From Lophium mytilinum (lineage: Eukaryota; Ascomycota; Dothideomycetes; Mytilinidiales; Mytilinidiaceae), in contig MU004189.1 in the NCBI GenBank assembly GCA_010093605.1, forward strand, positions 1,123,834 through 1,187,833: a stretch of DNA of 64,000 nucleotides. The letters run 5' to 3'. Position numbers and translations under genes: made by a program. The number at the start of each line of letters is the position of its first letter. The stretch's first letter is position 1. Below the pieces are notes generated by a model. It did no database searches. It worked only from the letters and a program-made list of their open reading frames with translations, and was not told the DNA's origin. Below are positions 21,477 to 32,944 of this stretch, one piece after another.

Positions 21477-22142
21477 TCATTCCCAGAATACACGCCCACG
21501 GGAAGCCTTGCTAGGGTCCAACGAATGGGGTCTTGTGGATCGATCCCTAAAAGATGGACTGTAACTCAGATACAGAATGCTACATTGAATCACTTGACGT
21601 AGCAGAGTCCTGAGGCCCTGCTGATAATCACTGATGCCATGTGAGCACAATACCCATCTCGTGAATGCTATTATGCTATTCTCAAAGTACAATACCAAGA
21701 ACGTTTCGGGCTCTTTTGTCGTGTTTCAAGGAGTGGTTGGACCGCCTAGTTGCAGTTTATGGAGCAGGCGACCTAGATCACGTGCACCAAGATGCACGAC
21801 TCGCGGAAAAGTGCCATCAAGTGGGAGCTACGAGGGCATCGAGTGGGAGCGACGAGGGCAACGAAGGACTACACTAGTACCTAATGTATTGTATCAGATC
21901 TCCAATTTTCCAAGAAGAAAGTCATACGTGGCATGTCGCCATGTTCCCTTGCTCTTTGGTACCGAGTCTCTGAACCGTGGATCTGAATTTATTTGTTCTT
22001 GGCACGCACATGGCACAAAGCCTTAAACTCTGCCTTGGGCACCCTACATCCAAATTCTTCACGTATCATCTACCTATATCTCTTCCAACGCAGGTCTACA
22101 ATCCACGAAAGCTGTTCACGAGAGTCGCGGCGTCCGTCCAGC
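21477..22142. other. Intergenic region, no gene seen
   Basis: About 670 bp. An open frame runs from 21993 into the next gene, but its first 50 codons look like untranslated leader. No repeat seen. Confidence 0.4.
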
Positions 22143-23558
22143 ATGGCGTCGCACGAGGATAGGTCTCCTAGGGGCGTCGTGCTATTCGATGAAGCGACAT
22201 CTTCGAACCAGATCCTTTTGAATTTAGAGCATGTACTTCCCGAAGAGCTGCTCATACTCATCATGTCGTCTCTCGACAAAAAAACTCTTCTCTCGGCGGC
22301 TCGGGTGTCGAAACGGTTCGGGCGCATTGCACAGGAACCGCTTTTCCACACCGTCGACTTGCACTTCGGCCTTCAATACATCATTCCTAAGGCTAGGCAG
22401 CTAATGCGCACTCTTGCATACCGAGAAGATCTACGAGACAAAGTCAAACATCTGTCCTTCCGCATTGGCAACGTCTGGATGAACTATCAGAGAGGGAATC
22501 ACTTGCTTCCCCGAGATGCTGTTTCAATGATAGTAGACATCGTGGAAAACTTAGGGTGGCCAGTAGATGATTACGGTATCGAACACATCCTCAAAGGCTC
22601 AAAGAGAGCTCTTGGCCCTCTATTGGCTCTTCTTCCCTCACTGGAGTCATTGAGCATTCGGAGTGAGCGTATCGATCAATCAACTGTCTATGACATTCTC
22701 TTTGGCAGTCTCCAGGCTGCCCCGGACCAGATTCCAGCATTCTCAAACCTCCAGGCTCTACTCATACACCAAAATTATGGCCTTACCTCTATTATACCAT
22801 CTTCAAATAACGAGGCAAACTTGATCTTGAGTATTCCAAATCTGACTCGGCTAGATCTCTCGTGCATCGGCTTCATGGAGCTCGCCAACATCGCTAATAC
22901 CGTTCCAACAAAGATCTCAAATATTAAACATCTATCCATTCAGACCGAAAAATTAGTTAATCTGGAAGGGATCCGTCTCTTGGGCAAGCTCCTTGCCCAC
23001 ATCGGCCCACTAGAAACCTTCACGTTCAACGATTGCATGGACACCCAGTCAGACTGTGCAAGCTCCGTGTGGTATTCAAAGTTGACAGAGCAGCTTGACG
23101 CCTCCCACGAAAGTCTTGAGAGACTGACTATAAAAATACACAATCGGATGGATGGCTGGATTCCTTTCAAAGTTTACCCCATCACCAGCCTCGATCACTT
23201 CACACGCCTACGAAATCTGGATATCAATGCGGTTGCACTCGTTGGCAATCCTATCAGAAAGAGGGTCATGGTTTTGAACTGGCATTCGGATAGTGGAGTC
23301 GCGATGAAGACGGCTGGATATGGCCTGCTGGAGAAGCTCCCATCCTCATTGGAGACGTTGGTGGTTCGCGGCACGGATTATCAACTGAATACGCTTTGGA
23401 GAGGTATGAAAGATGAAGGAATCATTCAGCGAAGGGACGACGAGCCAACTGGCGTGGAAGGCTGCGTCTACGTGGTCGATGGGCCCCACCCCAAGCTGGC
23501 AAATCTAAGAAGCATTGCTCTTTACGGACCGGGAACCAGCATAATATCCAAATTTTAG
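22143..23558 (+). CDS. F-box/leucine-rich protein, family A copy 3
   Basis: A single-exon gene of 471 residues from the ATG in agcATGG. The frame extends upstream to 21993, but the extra 50 residues are not shared with the paralogues. The F-box is complete: LPEELLILIMSSLDKKTLLS, then ARVSKRFGRIAQEPLFHTVD. Family A blocks follow: RQLMRTL, LSIPNLTRLDLSCIGF, IKHLSIQ, ALVGNPI, LLEKLPSSLETLVV. It is shorter at the C-terminus than copies 1 and 2 and lacks the acidic tail of copy 2. Likely SCF adaptor of unknown target. Confidence 0.86.
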   Translation: MASHEDRSPRGVVLFDEATSSNQILLNLEHVLPEELLILIMSSLDKKTLLSAARVSKRFGRIAQEPLFHTVDLHFGLQYIIPKARQLMRTLAYREDLRDKVKHLSFRIGNVWMNYQRGNHLLPRDAVSMIVDIVENLGWPVDDYGIEHILKGSKRALGPLLALLPSLESLSIRSERIDQSTVYDILFGSLQAAPDQIPAFSNLQALLIHQNYGLTSIIPSSNNEANLILSIPNLTRLDLSCIGFMELANIANTVPTKISNIKHLSIQTEKLVNLEGIRLLGKLLAHIGPLETFTFNDCMDTQSDCASSVWYSKLTEQLDASHESLERLTIKIHNRMDGWIPFKVYPITSLDHFTRLRNLDINAVALVGNPIRKRVMVLNWHSDSGVAMKTAGYGLLEKLPSSLETLVVRGTDYQLNTLWRGMKDEGIIQRRDDEPTGVEGCVYVVDGPHPKLANLRSIALYGPGTSIISKF

Positions 23559-24603
23559 CTGATTGACTTGATGCGACGGACGAGAGTAGTCTATTACTAT
23601 GGAAATACGGTGAAGGCAACAAGATGTGTTTATGTGGACATGGACTGTTCCTCCTAGGGCCCAGACACGAAATATGATCGTTGGAGAGAGTAGGGGTGGA
23701 TGACGAGAAAGAAACGATTGCCTTTTTGAAGACAGCCTTGAGTCCGAGACAATTCGAGGTAATACCTAAATCCAATACTAGGGGAAGTACCAGTACATAG
23801 TTTCCAGCTGATTGTGCTGCGAGAGTTGCAGGTTCATCGTCTACCTCTTTACTCAAGTAGATATCGGCAATGCTGTGATCGTTGATCAGTGATCCGTCTC
23901 CTGAATTGATTACATTGCGCTGGTTCAAGTTGGGGCTTAGTTAGACTGAAGGAAAGAGATTTACTAACAGAGATAGAGCTACCAATATATGAGACTATGA
24001 CTGCTATAGTAGACATCCCGGTTCTTCATCTTAATGAATAGTTGAGCCTCTTCTAGATCAAGTATATTGGGCCTAAACAAGTGAAGATAGATTGTCCGAC
24101 CGGTAAATAGATTGAGAACTAGTCGGATTACTAGTGTGGCGTTTCTGCCAACTCGCTTACTCAGCACGATACCATATATCTGTCCTTCCGTTGTAGCTAG
24201 CTTCGTCCCTCACTCAAGAACCAATACACTACTTGACCCCTCTATTTCCCGCTGCTACGTGCACCCCACCTTACTGGCCATTTGCACGCCTGACGATCTC
24301 TGAGGGCCTTGTTCTGGACTTCTAATTCGACGCTAGAAGAAGTAACACCACCCTGCATAATTCTCGAGTATTTCGAATATATGCCCGTCATCAAGTGGTC
24401 TAAACAGTAGCTTTACATCTTCAATTAACTCATCGCCTTTTCGTGTACTATACCGGTATCAGATTAGGCGCGATTTTCCTGGATCGATAGTACTGACGTC
24501 TATGGTGAGGCACTTGCTCGAACCGATGCTGACCTTGCTAACTCAGACACAGATGCTCAGCCTGCCAGACACGGACCTCCCAGGGAACCCATCAACTAGC
24601 GTC
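23559..24603. other. Intergenic region, no gene seen
   Basis: About 1.04 kb. A minus-strand frame at 23422-23928 overlaps the 3' end of the F-box gene and is taken as a shadow. The 24502-24603 part is in frame with the next gene and could be an N-terminal extension. Confidence 0.4.
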
Positions 24604-25998
24604 ATGGCCACTACCTCATCCCCAGTCGCCTTGCCGTCGCTTCCGGTCGAATTATTCGACAACATCCTTGACCGGGTGCGAGAGCTCATTGATAAAGATC
24701 TGAGACAGATGATGAAATATAGCTCAAAGCGAAAGCGTGCTAGTAGACAAGAAAAGCAGAAGCGTGTGCGTCTGAGTCGATATCTTCTTCGCCTGGCTTG
24801 CAGAGAAATCAGCAAGAAAACTCGCCGCCATTTTGCTCGCCACTACTTCACGAATTGGAGGTTTGATCTCAACAAGGAGGCAGCGATCGAAGATTTCTAC
24901 ACCATCTCCAAGGATCCCGACTTCTCTGCTACTCTCCGACGGGTTACTGTTGCCATTGAACATATTGAGTGCTGCCACAAGCCTTGCTCTATAATAGACA
25001 CGTATTATAGTGGACAACCATTCTTAAACGGCAAGGACAAGATCTCAATGATTAGCGAGGCTATCTCGCATCTGGATAATCTTCACTGGCTTGGCTTTGA
25101 GGAAGTCCAACTCGACCTTCAATCTATGCTTAGGGGAGATCGCTGGGTGACGGGAGTGTGGAAGGCTGAGAACGCCCATATTCTTCGGGTTGTGGAAGCG
25201 TTTCTTCTTCCAATAATGAGGCAGAAAAACGCCGTATCGACAATCGGCATGCGCATTCTCACCTGTGACGCCCTAGGTCTCGATATAAAGTTCTTCAAGC
25301 AGACTAACTCCTTCCGGTGTTCGTTTGGGGAGCTGCAAAGTCTGACCTTAGCGATTGTCAACCTCGAGGAGGCTGGTACGTACACCCTTCAACACCTGCA
25401 CAAGATCCAGCGCCTAGTCCTTCGGTCGCTGCTTTATGCAAGATAAAAATTATACTCTTTTCCGCTGCACACGGCTAACGCACTAGTCTTAGGGGAAGAA
25501 CTAGAGGAATTGATTTTCGACTTCGTTGTTTTTCTCAACAATGCCCCGAACATTTCTTCGCTCGACCTACGCTCAAACCTCTCCTACCGTAGCGCCGACA
25601 TCATCAAGCATATGAGCACCAACCTCAATCTTCCTAAGCTTAACAGAGTCTACCTTCAGGCTTTCAGATTCCGACCGAAGGAGTTGACATCATTGATACG
25701 ATCTCATCAAGAGTGCCTTACTGTGCTCCACTTCACTGGAAAGGTCTCGGCCATTGAAGGTTCTTGGAAGACGTTTTTAAAGGAGCTTTGGAGTGACCCT
25801 GCGGGCTTACGGATACTGAAGATCAGAGACGCATATGACGACTGCAGAAGGGTCCGCTTCAAAAAGCTTAGCGGCCGAAAGTACAAAGTCCGCACAGCTG
25901 ACGCAGCAGGGGGAGATATGAGCCAAAAAATATCACATATAGTCGGCTCTTTGGTAGTCGGGGACATTGATTCTGCAATGCCAAGCCGTCTTATTTGA
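24604..25998 (+). CDS. F-box-like protein, family B copy 1
   Basis: Two exons, 24604-25375 and 25493-25998 (donor GTACGT, acceptor TTAG, 117-bp intron, phase 1); 425 residues. F-box start: LPSLPVELFDNILDRVRELI. Conserved blocks with copy 2 downstream: LRLAC[RK]E, HFARHYF, LGLDIKFFK, SLxLRSNLxY, GSWKxFLExL, LRSDPAGLR-like, EAYDDC-like. The intron falls at the same codon in both copies, so duplication followed intron gain. An ATG at 24502 would add 34 residues; I chose 24604 for its context (gtcATGG) and agreement with copy 2. After the TGA at 25996-25998 the same frame stays open for 54 acidic codons, so the stop may be recent. Likely SCF adaptor; target unknown. Confidence 0.78.
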
Positions 25999-26836
25999 AA
26001 CGGTGACGATACCGAGATTGATAGCGATGAGAGCGAGAGCGGTGAAGGCAGGATCATCGACAGTGAAAGACTTGGACTGAAGCTATTTGGAGGTGGACTG
26101 AGCGGAATCTGCAGAAAAGGCAATCGATTGGATTCAGCTTCTTTTCGGATGGAGTGGAATTGATGCTCCGGATAGTCCTGGCTCTTCGATGGTTTTGTGT
26201 CTTCGTATACATATATGTAGTATCGAAGTCAGGGTGTTAAAGTCAGACGATATGGCTTGACGGTCTCGAAAATTTTCTACGTCGAAAACGATGGAGTACA
26301 GGTGCATCGACAACACAAAGTACTGCTCAAACGTTCGCGTCCAGTTTGACACGCAAGGAAACCTGACAACTTGCAAACGATAGCTTTTCTTCCACATCAT
26401 TCTCATGACATCGTGAGTAAAGTTTGTGAGACGTTGCTGAAATCGGGTTTGATTGCTAGGTTCTAGGTTCTCTATATATTGGTTTGTTGCAATGCGATAT
26501 TTGGAAGCGCGCATAGCTTGTCATCAAAATTTCTCACATCGAGAGTTTGATGTGGAAAGTATGTCCTGAGAATCATCGATAGAAGACAAACGTTTCTCGT
26601 GGTGAACTCTAGGGTACGCCTGGGCTTACGGTCGGGCCGAAAGTGAGGTTCTTCCGGGGTGAACTGTTGAAATCGCTTTGGCCTGACCTCTAGTGTCTTG
26701 ACCTAACAACAATCTTGCAGTGATCCGAGAGCATTGTCGTACCCCTCTAGCATTTGTCCATTTCAGTGCAAAAAGCAAGGTCACCTTTCAAACAGTATCA
26801 ATGGGCTCTCTAACTTCAACTCAGATCACTACCATC
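25999..26836. other. Intergenic region, first part in frame with preceding gene
   Basis: 25999-26160 continues the frame of the preceding F-box gene past its TGA for 54 codons (see findings). The rest shows no supported gene. 26720-26836 is open in frame with the next gene but precedes its preferred start. Confidence 0.4.
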
Positions 26837-28277
26837 ATGGCCTCCGACGTACAGGCTGCCTACGACTCCGTTTCCGCTGTCATGGCAGCTGGATCCAATC
26901 CCCCCACACTCCCGTCGCTTCCAGTTGAGATACTTGATATCATCTACGACCACCATCAAGACATGGTAGAGAAAGACCTGCAAGGATCATGGTACACAAA
27001 TGAGCAGAAGAGATGGCTGAGCCTCAACAAATACACACTACGTCTTGCATGTAAGGAGCTCAACAGCAAAAGCCGACTACATTTCGCACGCCACTATTTC
27101 CGAAGCTGGAGTATCAACGTCGACTCCGAAGAAGAAATTCAAGATCTCGAGGTCATCTCCAACTACCCTGACTTCGCCGCCACTCTTCAGGGTCTGACAA
27201 TCAATGTGTGTTACTTCGACAGAGCACTCATAGATGGATGGGGCCCAACTCCCCTCATTCTGGCCGACCCTGTCTCAATTGCAGCTCGACAGCGTGAATA
27301 CAATTTTTTCGAACAACTTGAGAATAGGACACGGATTTCTCAGATTGTTAGCCGTCTTTCGAGCCTAAAGAACGTCACTCTTGCGCACAATGATATCAAC
27401 CGCTATGGCTCGTACATGAGACTCCGTGTTTTATGGGAGGAGGAGAGGTGGCTCAAGCAGAACTCACACATCTTTCGCGTGACCGAGTCTTTCCTCGCTC
27501 CCATGTTTATGACAGATACCACCTCATTAAACCTGGAGGCATGGATGAGCTGGCGCGGGGTGCTTGGTCTCGACATCAAATTCTTTAAGATGGTGAACGG
27601 TCGGTTCAAGGTCTTCAGTGAGTTGCGGTCTCTGGCGATCACGTTGGTAAACTTTGATGCTGGTAAGTCTTTCTAATGCCAGCTTAAGCCTGGAGTTGGT
27701 GACATAGTGCTGACAGGTTGCTGCAGGTTGCACCTTGATTGGGTCTATCGCAGGGTTTGTCGAATGTCTGAACAGCGCACCAATGTTGTCTTCTCTCCAT
27801 CTACGATCCAATCTAGAGTACAACAGTCGGCTTCTTGTCAAATCCATGGGCAAAAATCTGATTCTCAAGCGATTGGATAACGTCCGCCTGGATAACTTTC
27901 GTTTAGAGCCCGAAGATGTCCTAGCACTCGTTCGAAACCACCGCACATGTCTTACGACCTTACACTTCAAACATACAACCTCAATGGTGGATGGTTCATG
28001 GAAAGGGTTTCTTGAGAATCTAAGATCTGATCCTGCTGGACTGAGGGCATTCGGCTTCGAAGAGGCTTACGATGACTGCAAGATTGTATCCTTCAGTGTT
28101 CCGAGTGGATGGAGGCCATTCTCAGCCACGATTGAGGAAGGAGAAGACATGAAGGAGCGACTCTCACAGATGATCAGCTGGCTAGGGGTACAGGATAAAG
28201 ATGATCCTAGAATGCCGGGAGCGTGTCTAGACGGACTGGTGGGACTTGACTTCCCGGGCTATTGGGAGTTAGTATAG
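26837..28277 (+). CDS. F-box-like protein, family B copy 2
   Basis: Two exons, 26837-27662 and 27727-28277, with a 64-bp intron (donor GTAAGT, acceptor GCAG, phase 1); 458 residues. It opens with an F-box-type helix (LPSLPVEILDIIYDHHQD) and is colinear with family B copy 1, sharing LRLACKE, HFARHYF, LGLDIKFFK, LSSLHLRSNLEYN and the intron position. It keeps a C-terminal ending (LDFPGYWELV) that copy 1 lacks. Starts at 26720 and 26801 are in frame; 26837 has the best context (atcATGG). The role is inferred from the F-box alone. Confidence 0.8.
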
Positions 28278-28778
28278 TAGGTCATAAGTCTAGCCATATT
28301 GGGTTTTCGCTTCTCGGGCACAGTTTTGCGGTTCTGACGGTTCGGCAAGGAAGAACTTACCTACCTAGTAAGTAGCCATGTAGGATAGGCTAAGTCTCAA
28401 TACATTGTTCTTCCTTTCACTTTTGTATTTTATGGGTCTAAGCGCATGGATATGCCACTGTGGGGCTTCAATATTTGGAACTTGATCCCGCTGTAAAGGG
28501 CCTTCGGTAGCTAGACAGAAAGCGGACTGATTTCTGTTATGTCAAAGTCGTGTAGCCTGCGATGTCACCGTGTAGTTAGGAAGATTCACGAGGTGAAACA
28601 AGAGCGTGACACGTGTTGCCACCCGGGCACCATGCACGGAGCTTTCACTAATGTGAAGGTGACACTAAGGCCTATATGCCACCCATAAAGATTCTCCTCA
28701 AGTCTCCGACCACTCGTGCCCACAACCCACAGCCTACACACCACACACCATTTTCACGTCAACCAATCAAGTTGCAAG
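28278..28778. other. Intergenic region, no gene seen
   Basis: About 500 bp. The final 90 bp, rich in CA and CC with few G, resembles the leader of the following gene. Nothing else recognised. Confidence 0.4.
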
Positions 28779-29902
28779 ATGCCACTATCACTATCTGGTT
28801 CACTCGAGGCGCCAAGGGAAGATTTCAATAGGCAACCTGCAAACACGAACTCAGTTCAAGTACTTGCGTCCGAGATCGACCCATTTCCACTCCTTATTAC
28901 AGAGGTATTCAAGGATGACCCGCCAGAGCTTCCGCGAAGGTATGTTTTTACCATCTAGCCTTGATTCATAGCCACTGGAGAAACTGCTAAGATACACCTA
29001 GTGAGATTAAAGCAATCTTCATCTATCGTCACGCGACCACGGTCATCCAGCAATTGCCCCCCGAACTTCGAATGGAGGTACTCAAGCATATGTTCCGCAA
29101 CCACTGCGATGCCAAGCCGCGCCCTAAAGTTGATAATACCCATGAGCACTGGATCGAGTTTAGGGAACTTGGGGAATTCTATCATTCGCACATCAAGTCC
29201 GAAGTACTACCAGACACATCGCTCGAGGAGACCGATTTCGGTGACTGGCGATGGATTCACCCACGGTACACTGGCCTGCTTGCCGCCGAGGCACTACAAG
29301 CGGTATACGAAACCAATCCGTTTCGGCACAGCGTTGTGGAAGTTGAGCATTGGCTAGTTTCCCCGCGGTGGCATACTATTGATGTTGCTCCTGGCCGCTT
29401 TGTTCGTGATCTTTCAATCCACATCAGCCCGAAGGATTTGGACAAAATATCGCTGAGGGATGTTGCCACACGTCTCACAGAACTCCCGAGACTCAAGCAT
29501 TTGACAATTTATCTGGGGGGAATCAATGGGGGCTGGAAAGTACTGCTCCACAAATTGGAGGATCGCAAGATCTTAGCCGACTATTTACGCAACCCCCTCC
29601 CGATTCAAATACTGAAGCAGCTCAGAGACACGATGGTCTCTAGAAGTGTAGAGGTCTCGGTGTTCATGCTCAGCTTGAGTCACTGGACACACCTAATTTC
29701 TGGCCTCGTTCAAGGTGGACAAGGTCAAGATTACGTCCTGATGGATATTGGGTTCCATCTTGCAGATGAACGACCTCCGCATTCAGACATGCCCGTCAGA
29801 CAGATTGGCTTTACGGCATGGGCAATGCTTCAATTGTTGGGTGGGCATATGACCGAGAATGAGTTCTTGAGAATCGAGGCTTTGCTCGGCTACTGGACGT
29901 AG
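28779..29902 (+). CDS. Hypothetical protein with F-box-like motif
   Basis: Two exons, 28779-28939 and 29002-29902, with a 62-bp intron (donor GTATGT, acceptor CTAG). The splice completes a codon (AG|T) and gives 353 residues. After a disordered N-terminus comes VIQQLPPELRMEVLKHMF (about residues 68-85), the first helix pair of an F-box or the related short motif of many fungal proteins. A conserved-looking Trp-rich middle follows (WRWIHPRYTGLLAAEALQAV, EHWLVSPRW). I cannot place it in a named family. It lies in the same orientation as the F-box array on both sides but shares no clear blocks with it. Confidence 0.65.
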
Positions 29903-31390
29903 CAGCTGTCTGTGCCGGGGATCGGTCTAACGATCTTGGCATCAGAGCCTAAATGCTCCACTGAATCAGCATAAATAGTCGGCGCCGTATCCTCGCCAAG
30001 TTCTGGGCAGAGGTTCAAGCGGTAGCTACGAGCGACGATATAAGTTTTTATCCGCAAAAAGAGTACGTAGAGTACTAGTGGGCGCAATCAAAGATTACAG
30101 AAGACTAAGCACTGCATGTGTTGTACTGTTCTCAGTGAAAACTATGCCATTCATAATATAGAAAGACGCTGGTGAGCCTAAGTGACCGTAACGCCTCACT
30201 GCATCACAGGGCATAGTTAGATGACAAGAGAGACTGCTATCCTCCGAGCCTTGAATGAAGTGAGCAAATCTACAAATAGCAGCGCGCGAATCAAATACAC
30301 GGAGCGCCATTTGGACACCCTATGTAGGTAATGTTACTACACCCCCCTGTCGCTTTACCATCTTCGAATCAGCTCGGAAGGGACGGAGCTGTCTTAGGGC
30401 ATATACCTCTATATGTGTCTATACGTGCACCCGCACATATATTCTCCTTAATCTACGCGACCGTACGCGAGGCCGTATATGAGCCTATACGCGGGACGAT
30501 ATAAGAAGCAGTATCTACGACCGTACATAGAGCCATGGCGGGATCTGACTTTTTTCTTGTATCACCCAATACTGTGTACCTAGGAGGATGCTAGATCCAG
30601 TGAAATACAACCTTATGGAGGCTGCTTTCTATTGAGTCTGACCCACCTGCATCTTCCACTCCATCGCCGTCTGTATGGCATCCTTCGCCTGCATCTCACC
30701 TGTGCTCATTCGCCTACTTACTGGATAGGAAGCATCAAGGAGTCAGCCTAGCCGCTAGCGACCCCAGTCATTAGGTAAAAGAGACGAGACGGGGCGTACG
30801 TGTAGTGGAAAGGGGGGGTGTTCAGTAAGAACGAGCGTACGGTTAGCGTTTCCCGAAATCAAGATCCATCCATTGTCATCAATGCATATTCGCGCAATCT
30901 TTACCCCAGTGTCGGAGTCTCCAATCGAATGGGAATTAGCCTATTGCGCATTCAGTAAAGTCGCGGGACGACCTTAAGCAGTAGAACAGGAGTGGACAAA
31001 TACAATAATGCACCATAAGCCCTAGTACGCTTGTGCGCGATTCGTGACTAGACACCTCACAATTTAGGTCTCGGTGAAACTATCAATAATGTGATGTGAA
31101 GAACATCTCGCGCAATCAGTGCCAGGAAGTGAATACCTGGCTTAAAGGGCACTAACGGGCAGCTTTCACCTCAACGCGATCAGCTAGTTAGGTACGCATA
31201 TTTAAGATCGCAGTTCCTGGTTCATTTCCTTCATTCTACTCTCCCACATAGTTCCGCACACCACCACAGCAGCTACCAACGTCACCCCCTTCCAATTTTT
31301 ACCTTCAACAGCTCGCCGCTTCTTCAGCTTGTTGAACAGCATTACGTCTGTTTCTAACTCTTTCATCGTCACTGCAACAACTCATACTGA
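29903..31390. other. Intergenic region with short CpG-rich repeats
   Basis: About 1.5 kb without a supported gene. Around 30410-30535 it is unusually rich in TACG/CGTA steps, with an imperfect direct repeat (ATCTACG(CG)ACCGTAC at 30451 and 30513) and an inverted pair TATATGTG/CACATATA. The last 200 bp looks like promoter and leader for the next gene. Confidence 0.4.
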
Positions 31391-32944
31391 TATCTCCACA
31401 ACGTTCCCAAAGGAGATCATGTTGCTCAAGTGGATTGCTCGTCAAACACGGCTCCTGTTGAGGCTCTTGCGTTACCTGGGCTGCCCACTGAGATCATGGA
31501 GATTGTGGTCGAAAAACTTTTCGAAGGCCCACGAAAGACCAAACCGCGATTCAGACATGGAAAGAGGGATCTATGCAATCTTCGCCTAGTCATCCGAGAA
31601 ACGAACCACAAGACTCTTCGGGAATTCGGACGACGCATTTTCAACGGCAAGGATGTAGACTGGAAGTATGGACCTCGCCCGCTGAGCCTCTCGGAACAAA
31701 CACTCAAGCGCTTCGAAAAGAGCTCCGCTCACCCTGTCTTTGGGCCAGCAGTCCGACAACTAAACTTCCGGCTGAACGTGTTTGAGAAAAGGTACGCTGA
31801 AACGCTACAGGGCGAGAACACGATTCCTAGCTCAGCCTTCCAGCCTGTTCTCTCCGACTTCCATCATCTCAATTCAGACGAAACACATGAATTGATGTAT
31901 GGAGCGGTTTCTGTTCTCCAAAACTGCCGCACGGTCAAAATAGATTTCTCGGACGAATACCGTTTCGGGAAGATTGACGCACAGACTGCCTTCAATTGGA
32001 AAACATGGGCCACGGACATCTATACCATGACGAACGTAGTCGCTATGATCCTTCACCCACTTCAACATAAGCAGACCTTGCTCGAGCATCTTTCGGTCGG
32101 GGAGAATGGCGCAAACTGGTGGACGAGCCGCGGAATGTCCATCGGCCTGTTGTACTCCAAGATCTTCAAGAAATACCCTCACAGGTTTTCGACAATGAAG
32201 ACGCTCGAATTAGCTTTATGCTTCACACATCATCCAGTGTATTCCTTCCAAATGGATGAGATATTCCGTAGCGCTGGGAGCACGCTGGAACATCTGGCAT
32301 TGAGGCTCGATCTCTCGGCTGGTAGCCTGAACCTGCTCCATCGTCTAGCTGTAGGTCCCATTTCTCAGCACCTGTCTGTGCTCAAGCTCACCAACTTCTG
32401 GGCCCGAGATATCGACTTGATAAATCTTCTTACTGTCCATGCCGCCACCCTCAAGGACGTAGCACTGAACCGAATCATCCTGGGCTCCGGCGGTCACTGG
32501 GCTACAATTCTGCATATCATCAACACGGGGCCATTTCACCTTCGAAGCCTTGAGTGCACCGCCCTTATCCAGCTCGAGCGTCAAAATGGCCCCATATGCT
32601 ACTACCTCGGCGTCGTGTTCGTTGGTCACCAAGATGTTTTTGACATCGATATCGCAGATTTCTCGAAGACGAATCATCACCCGGATGCGCAGCATGCTCG
32701 ATATCTCGGCAAAGATCTTCTGGCCGACAAGACGTTGAACAAAGGTGACTGGGTTGTTGTGGAAGTTCAAGAGGACACTAGAGGGTTCAAAATTGGGACA
32801 GACTACCAAGATATCCACGCTGAGCTCGAGAGACTGATCCAGAGCATTCAGCTTCACCCGGTTCGGTCGCCGCATTTCGGGGAGGGACACCCAGGTTACT
32901 GCAAGAAGGCCTACCTCCCTTATATCTACCATACTATCATGTAA
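31391..32944 (+). CDS. F-box protein, family C copy 1, start codon unclear
   Basis: An uninterrupted frame from 31391 encodes about 517 codons. The F-box starts LPGLPTEIMEIVVEKLFEG and is followed by RDLCNLRLV, matching the paralogue at 61435 (LPSLSTEIIGIVVEKLFEG, RKDLCSLRLV). Other shared blocks: FGPAxRxxNFxL, NCRTVKxDF, LSVLKLTN, DLIxLLxxHAxTL. There is no ATG in frame upstream of the F-box. The only nearby upstream ATG (31419) is in another frame, and the first in-frame ATG (31496) lies inside the F-box. Either a 1-nt frameshift removed the start, an upstream exon exists, or a non-ATG codon is used. The body is intact and looks selected. Role: putative SCF adaptor. Confidence 0.75.
   Translation, partial: YLHNVPKGDHVAQVDCSSNTAPVEALALPGLPTEIMEIVVEKLFEGPRKTKPRFRHGKRDLCNLRLVIRETNHKTLREFGRRIFNGKDVDWKYGPRPLSLSEQTLKRFEKSSAHPVFGPAVRQLNFRLNVFEKRYAETLQGENTIPSSAFQPVLSDFHHLNSDETHELMYGAVSVLQNCRTVKIDFSDEYRFGKIDAQTAFNWKTWATDIYTMTNVVAMILHPLQHKQTLLEHLSVGENGANWWTSRGMSIGLLYSKIFKKYPHRFSTMKTLELALCFTHHPVYSFQMDEIFRSAGSTLEHLALRLDLSAGSLNLLHRLAVGPISQHLSVLKLTNFWARDIDLINLLTVHAATLKDVALNRIILGSGGHWATILHIINTGPFHLRSLECTALIQLERQNGPICYYLGVVFVGHQDVFDIDIADFSKTNHHPDAQHARYLGKDLLADKTLNKGDWVVVEVQEDTRGFKIGTDYQDIHAELERLIQSIQLHPVRSPHFGEGHPGYCKKAYLPYIYHTIM

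Noticed and set aside
23422-23928. A 168-codon minus-strand frame
   Set aside because: It overlaps the 3' end of an intact F-box gene on the other strand and shows no recognisable content.
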